Shown: piece by piece, positions 6,894 to 10,170 of the stretch
How positions within the stretch are numbered: the stretch's first letter is position 1
Layout: each line of letters opens with the position of its first letter
Position numbers and translations under genes: made by a program
Notes under the pieces: model-generated
Database searches by the model: none
The model's input: the letters and a program-made list of their open reading frames with translations, nothing else
What the model was told of the DNA's origin: nothing
NCBI GenBank assembly: GCA_030635465.1
Contig: DAOVYU010000018.1
Span: 1 to 10,170, forward strand
Length of the DNA: 10,170 bases
Source of the DNA: Bacteroidales bacterium
Lineage (GTDB): Bacteria; Bacteroidota; Bacteroidia; Bacteroidales; JAADJA01
Reading direction: 5' to 3'

Positions 6894-7604
6894 ATGAAAA
6901 AGAAATTTATCATATTGATATTGGGTTTTCTTGCGATAATTGTATTAATACAATGCTCCTCACAATTGGATGATCCCAATAAAATTGAATTAAAAACCAG
7001 AATGGATACTGTAAGCTATATCATTGGATTGGATTATGGCATTGGAATTAAAGATGAAAAAATTGATGCCAACGATCTTATGGTATATAAAGGACTAGTT
7101 GATGGCTTGAATGGTAAAAGTATTTTATCTGATTCTATTAAGAATAAGATAGTAGATGAATTTAATGAAGAACTAAAAGGCAAATTAGAAGAAGAGGGCA
7201 AGAAGTTTCTTGAAAAAAATAAAGCTGATGGCAAAGAATTCCTCATGGAAAATAAATATGTTGAGGGAGTTATTGAATTGCCAAGTGGATTACAATACAA
7301 AATTCTAAAACAAGGAAGCGGACCAAAACCGCTAGCTAATGATAGTATTACTGTACACTACAGGGCTATGTTTATCGATAGGACTGTATTTGATATGTCA
7401 TATGATCGTGGACCAGCAGGTTTCCGTGTGAATGAAGTAATAAAGGGTTTATCAGAAGGAATTCAGTTGATGAATACCGGGGCCATTTATGAATTGTATA
7501 TCCCATATGAACTGGCATATGGTGAACAAACTTTTGCTAATGTGATCCCTGCCGGATCTGCATTGATATATTCATTTGAATTAATTGAAATTGTAAAAGA
7601 ATAA
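6894..7604 (+). CDS. FKBP-type peptidyl-prolyl isomerase, probable lipoprotein
   Basis: The enzyme family speeds cis/trans isomerisation of X-Pro bonds during folding. A short basic start and hydrophobic stretch end at LIQC, so Cys21 is the likely lipid-anchored residue. Residues about 36-122 resemble the helical N-terminal dimer domain of Mip/FkpA, with a long charged helix. The FKBP domain (about 125-236) has most pocket residues by alignment to human FKBP12: Tyr156, Asp167, Phe177, Val182-Ile183, Tyr209 (in ELAYG) and Phe228. The central Trp of the pocket is replaced by Leu186 (VIKGLSEG where relatives have VIPGW). It therefore may have altered activity or act mainly as a chaperone. It sits 14 bases after the TolC gene and 16 before the adaptor gene, inside the efflux operon, which suggests help in folding one of the exported parts. 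Confidence 0.9.
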   Translation: MKKKFIILILGFLAIIVLIQCSSQLDDPNKIELKTRMDTVSYIIGLDYGIGIKDEKIDANDLMVYKGLVDGLNGKSILSDSIKNKIVDEFNEELKGKLEEEGKKFLEKNKADGKEFLMENKYVEGVIELPSGLQYKILKQGSGPKPLANDSITVHYRAMFIDRTVFDMSYDRGPAGFRVNEVIKGLSEGIQLMNTGAIYELYIPYELAYGEQTFANVIPAGSALIYSFELIEIVKE

Positions 7605-7620
7605 ATTAAACATATTGATA

Positions 7621-8748
7621 ATGAAAAAAATACTATTTGTTATTATTGTTGGTATCATTACCTCTTGCAGCAGTAAAGTTGACAATCCTGGAACTAAAGA
7701 GGAAATCTTAAACCAAATTTCTGAATATAAAAAACAGGTAATTGAACTCAATAAAAAAATAAATGGGCTTGAGAAAGATTTGCAAAGCTATTTGGATGAA
7801 TCAAATCAAGGTATTCCTGTTTCCATCAAGGAACTTGCTTTCGAGGAATTCAATCACTATATCGAAGTAAATGGAGTGGTTGAAGCAATTAATGCTGCAT
7901 ACATTAGTCCTGAGATCAATGGTCAGGTGAAAGAAATTTATGTAAAGGAGGGCCAATATGTTGAAAAAGGGCAGTTATTGATCAGAATTAATAGCAGTGT
8001 TACCGAAAGTACTATAAAGGAGGTTGAAACTTCTCTTGAACTTGCTGTAGTCGTTTTTGAGAAACAAAAACAATTGTGGGAAAAGAACATTGGTTCTGAA
8101 CTGGATTATCTGCAGGCAAAAAATAATAAAGAGTCGCTGGAAAGCAGGCTTGAAACATTACAGGTCCAGATTGATATGTCTATGATTAAAGCCCCGATAG
8201 ATGGAATTGTAGATGAAGTATTGGTAAAAGATGGAGAACTTGCTATCCCCGGGATGCAAATTATCCAATTGGTAAACCTAAGTAATTTGTATGTAAATGC
8301 CGATGTATCAGAAGCATATATCACCAAAGTGAAAAAGGATGAAATGGTTGTACTTGAGTTTCCTTCATATCCAGATATTGTAATGGAAGTTCCGGTTCAC
8401 CGCATTGGGAATGTAGTTAAATCAGCTAACAGGACATTTAAAGTACAACTGAAAATAAAAAATAAAAACGGCCAGATTAAACCCAATGTACTGGCTCGAA
8501 TAAAAATCAATGATTATAATACGGAAAATGCATTGCTTGTGTCATCCCTAATTGTTAAGCAAGACTTGACGGGATCATATGTATTTGTTGCAAATGTCGA
8601 TAATACAGCAAAAAAAGTTTATATCGAAACGGGTATGTCCTATATGGATTTAACCATGGTAACTTCAGGATTATCTGTTGGCGACAGGGTAATTGTAAAT
8701 GGATACAGCCAGGTTTCGGGAGGGAGTAAATTGGAAATAGTTGATTAA
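7621..8748 (+). CDS. RND efflux periplasmic adaptor (membrane fusion protein), lipoprotein
   Basis: The 375-residue adaptor joins the RND pump to the TolC channel. The ATG at 7621 is preferred; an upstream in-frame TTG (7615) would add two residues. The start is a lipoprotein signal ending ITSC, so Cys16 is probably lipidated. Next come a charged coiled coil (about 26-60), the first half of the barrel-sandwich domain (AAYISPEINGQVKEIYVKEGQYVEKGQLL, about 92-120), a short helical hairpin (128-184), the second half (MIKAPIDGIVDEVLVKDGELAIPG), the beta-barrel domain and the membrane-proximal domain ending GDRVIVNGYSQVSGGSKL. This is the expected order for the HlyD/AcrA family. The extra coiled coil before the lipoyl half is outside the core fold; I recall similar ones in Bacteroidota adaptors. 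It lies between the isomerase and pump genes. Confidence 0.93.
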   Translation: MKKILFVIIVGIITSCSSKVDNPGTKEEILNQISEYKKQVIELNKKINGLEKDLQSYLDESNQGIPVSIKELAFEEFNHYIEVNGVVEAINAAYISPEINGQVKEIYVKEGQYVEKGQLLIRINSSVTESTIKEVETSLELAVVVFEKQKQLWEKNIGSELDYLQAKNNKESLESRLETLQVQIDMSMIKAPIDGIVDEVLVKDGELAIPGMQIIQLVNLSNLYVNADVSEAYITKVKKDEMVVLEFPSYPDIVMEVPVHRIGNVVKSANRTFKVQLKIKNKNGQIKPNVLARIKINDYNTENALLVSSLIVKQDLTGSYVFVANVDNTAKKVYIETGMSYMDLTMVTSGLSVGDRVIVNGYSQVSGGSKLEIVD

Positions 8749-8813
8749 ATACAATGAATGAAATTTTCACCCTTGAAATTCAATAAACCACAAATTTTGA
8801 TAAACAACTATTA

Positions 8814-10170
8814 ATGGAAAAACAATTCAATAGTGAAGATAATGTAAGTCGTGAATTTAAACTTACCACATTTGCATTAAAGAATAAAAATACCATATTT
8901 CTGCTACTTTTATTAATAGTGGTTTTTGGATTTTATAGTTACCGGTCTCTTCCAAAAGAGCTGTTTCCTGACATTTACATACCCACTGTCATGGTTCAAA
9001 CAATGTATTACGGTAATCCACCTATCGATATTGAGAATCTAATCACCAGGCCAATTGAAAAAGAGTTGGAATCGATCCGAGGCGTTAAAGAAATCACATC
9101 CAACTCATTACCAGATGCATCAGTTATTTTTGTTGAGTTTAATACTGGGGTAGAAATTAACCAGGCCTTACAGGAAGTAAGGGATGCCGTGGATAAAGCA
9201 AAAAGCGAGTTGCCAAACGACTTACTCAATGACCCAATGATTTCCGATATCGATTTCTCAGAATTTCCCATCATAAATATTAACCTGTCAGGTGAGTACA
9301 GTGTTAATGAATTAAAATATTATGCCGAATATCTGGAGGATGAAATAGAAAGCGTATATGAAATATCTAAAGTTGAAATTTCCGGACTAAATGAAAGGGA
9401 AGTACAGATAAATGTTGACCCTCTTAAACTGGAGTCATTTGAATTGAGTTTTGATGATATTGAAAATGCCATTGCTGCTGAAAATATTTCCATGTCAGGA
9501 GGTGATATCAGGGTAAATGGTTCACGGAGAACATTGCGGGTTATTGGAGAGTTTAAGAATGTGAAGGAAATGGAAAACATTGTGGTTAAAAATGAAAACC
9601 AGGACATTGTTTACCTGAAAGATATAGCTGATGTAATTTATGGATTTGCTGATCCTGAAAGCTATGCACGTCTTGATAAGCAAAATGTAGTTACCCTTCA
9701 GGTAGTGAAAAAAGGTGGTGAAAACCTGCTGATGGCCACCAAAAAAATATTTGAAATTTTGGATCATGCCAAAGAAGTAGAAGCTTTACCAGCAAACCTC
9801 AATATTACCATTACCAACGATCAGTCTGATATGATCAAAAATCAATTGAGCAACCTTGAAAACAGCATTATCATGGGTGTGATATTTGTTTTATTGGTAC
9901 TTTACTTTTTCCTTGGAATTCGTAACGCATTGTTTGTTGGACTTGCCATTCCTACTTCCATGTTTATGTCGTTTATGATACTGGGTCTCATGGATTACCG
10001 AATCAATATGATTGTATTGTTTTCGATGATTCTTGCCCTTGGAATGCTGGTGGATAATGCCATTGTAGTGACGGAAGGAATGCTGATCCGCATCCAGGCC
10101 GGGAAAGATGCGATCAAATCGGCCATTGAAGTTGTGGAGCAATCGATGATGCCCCTTTTAGGTGCGACAA
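8814..10170 (+). CDS. RND-family efflux permease, N-terminal part (runs off window)
   Basis: The frame is open from ATG 8814 to the window end, giving 452 residues of a protein that normally has just over 1000. An in-frame stop at 8784 makes this ATG the first possible one. TM1 is at about 27-43, followed by the conserved LPKELFPDIYIPTV and the porter subdomains PN1 and PN2 (through VEISGLNEREVQINVD and the GG-x-I-x-VNGSRRTLRVIGEF stretch). TM2 (about 350-369), TM3 and TM4 follow. TM4 holds LGMLVDNAIVVTEGM (409-423), matching the proton-relay segment of AcrB, but with Asp414-Asn415 where AcrB has two Asp. The pump is a trimer in the inner membrane, driven by proton or cation flow. It is 65 bases from the adaptor gene, the widest gap in the operon. 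The substrate cannot be inferred. Confidence 0.94.
   Translation, partial: MEKQFNSEDNVSREFKLTTFALKNKNTIFLLLLLIVVFGFYSYRSLPKELFPDIYIPTVMVQTMYYGNPPIDIENLITRPIEKELESIRGVKEITSNSLPDASVIFVEFNTGVEINQALQEVRDAVDKAKSELPNDLLNDPMISDIDFSEFPIININLSGEYSVNELKYYAEYLEDEIESVYEISKVEISGLNEREVQINVDPLKLESFELSFDDIENAIAAENISMSGGDIRVNGSRRTLRVIGEFKNVKEMENIVVKNENQDIVYLKDIADVIYGFADPESYARLDKQNVVTLQVVKKGGENLLMATKKIFEILDHAKEVEALPANLNITITNDQSDMIKNQLSNLENSIIMGVIFVLLVLYFFLGIRNALFVGLAIPTSMFMSFMILGLMDYRINMIVLFSMILALGMLVDNAIVVTEGMLIRIQAGKDAIKSAIEVVEQSMMPLLGAT

Noticed and set aside
8755..8787. A 10-codon open frame (ATG at 8755) between adaptor and permease genes.
   Set aside because: Too short, no ribosome binding site and no recognisable motif; nothing beyond chance supports translation.
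8789..8813. Possible internal promoter before the permease (AAATTTTG resembling TAnnTTTG).
   Set aside because: The TA of the element is missing and no convincing -33 element is present; the gap is consistent with simple read-through.
9891..10142. Open frames on the minus strand through the permease gene and elsewhere.
   Set aside because: They lie opposite strongly conserved coding sequence and have no family features; they are shadows of the + strand genes.
1..10170. A wholly new multi-gene defence or mobile system.
   Set aside because: No transposase, integrase, nuclease, toxin-antitoxin, CRISPR or phage signature was seen; every gene falls in a familiar housekeeping, regulator or efflux family.

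Overview
The window is most likely from a member of the Bacteroidota. It is AT-rich. Gene starts mostly lack Shine-Dalgarno sequences, and two upstream regions carry matches to the Bacteroidota promoter form (TTTG, about 20 bases, TAnnTTTG). The encoded proteins (FtsH with an RAGRFDR arginine finger, DUF2007 proteins, a short PSD-A type decarboxylase, a lipoprotein-type RND adaptor) fit that phylum. All genes found are on the + strand. The phylum assignment is inference from these features; no search was run.

Region 1 (1-3986) is a tight housekeeping cluster. It holds the 3' two-thirds of ftsH (membrane AAA+ protease), a LUD-domain protein of the LutC/YkgG type, two tandem DUF2007 paralogues, cdsA (CDP-diacylglycerol synthesis) and psd (phosphatidylserine decarboxylase). 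Gaps are 35 bases or less, and cdsA begins with GTG inside the stop of the preceding gene, so this looks like one transcript. cdsA and psd are the first and last steps from phosphatidic acid to phosphatidylethanolamine. The middle enzyme, phosphatidylserine synthase, is not in the window.

Region 2 (3987-5529) has two regulatory gaps (137 and 146 bases) and two paralogous 209-residue TetR-family proteins. The second has a normal helix-turn-helix. The first has a strongly altered one. Each gap has a Bacteroidota-like promoter candidate and inverted repeats that could be operators.

Region 3 (5536-10170, cut by the window end) is a complete-looking tripartite efflux operon directly downstream of the second TetR gene: a TolC-family outer-membrane channel, an FKBP-type peptidyl-prolyl isomerase lipoprotein, a lipoprotein periplasmic adaptor, and the N-terminal 452 residues of an RND permease. 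The simplest reading is an autoregulated drug or lipid efflux operon of ordinary type. Its less usual parts are an isomerase inserted between channel and adaptor, and a companion TetR that may not bind DNA normally. No RNA genes, mobile elements, CRISPR arrays or convincing terminators were seen. No stretch longer than 300 bases lacks a gene.
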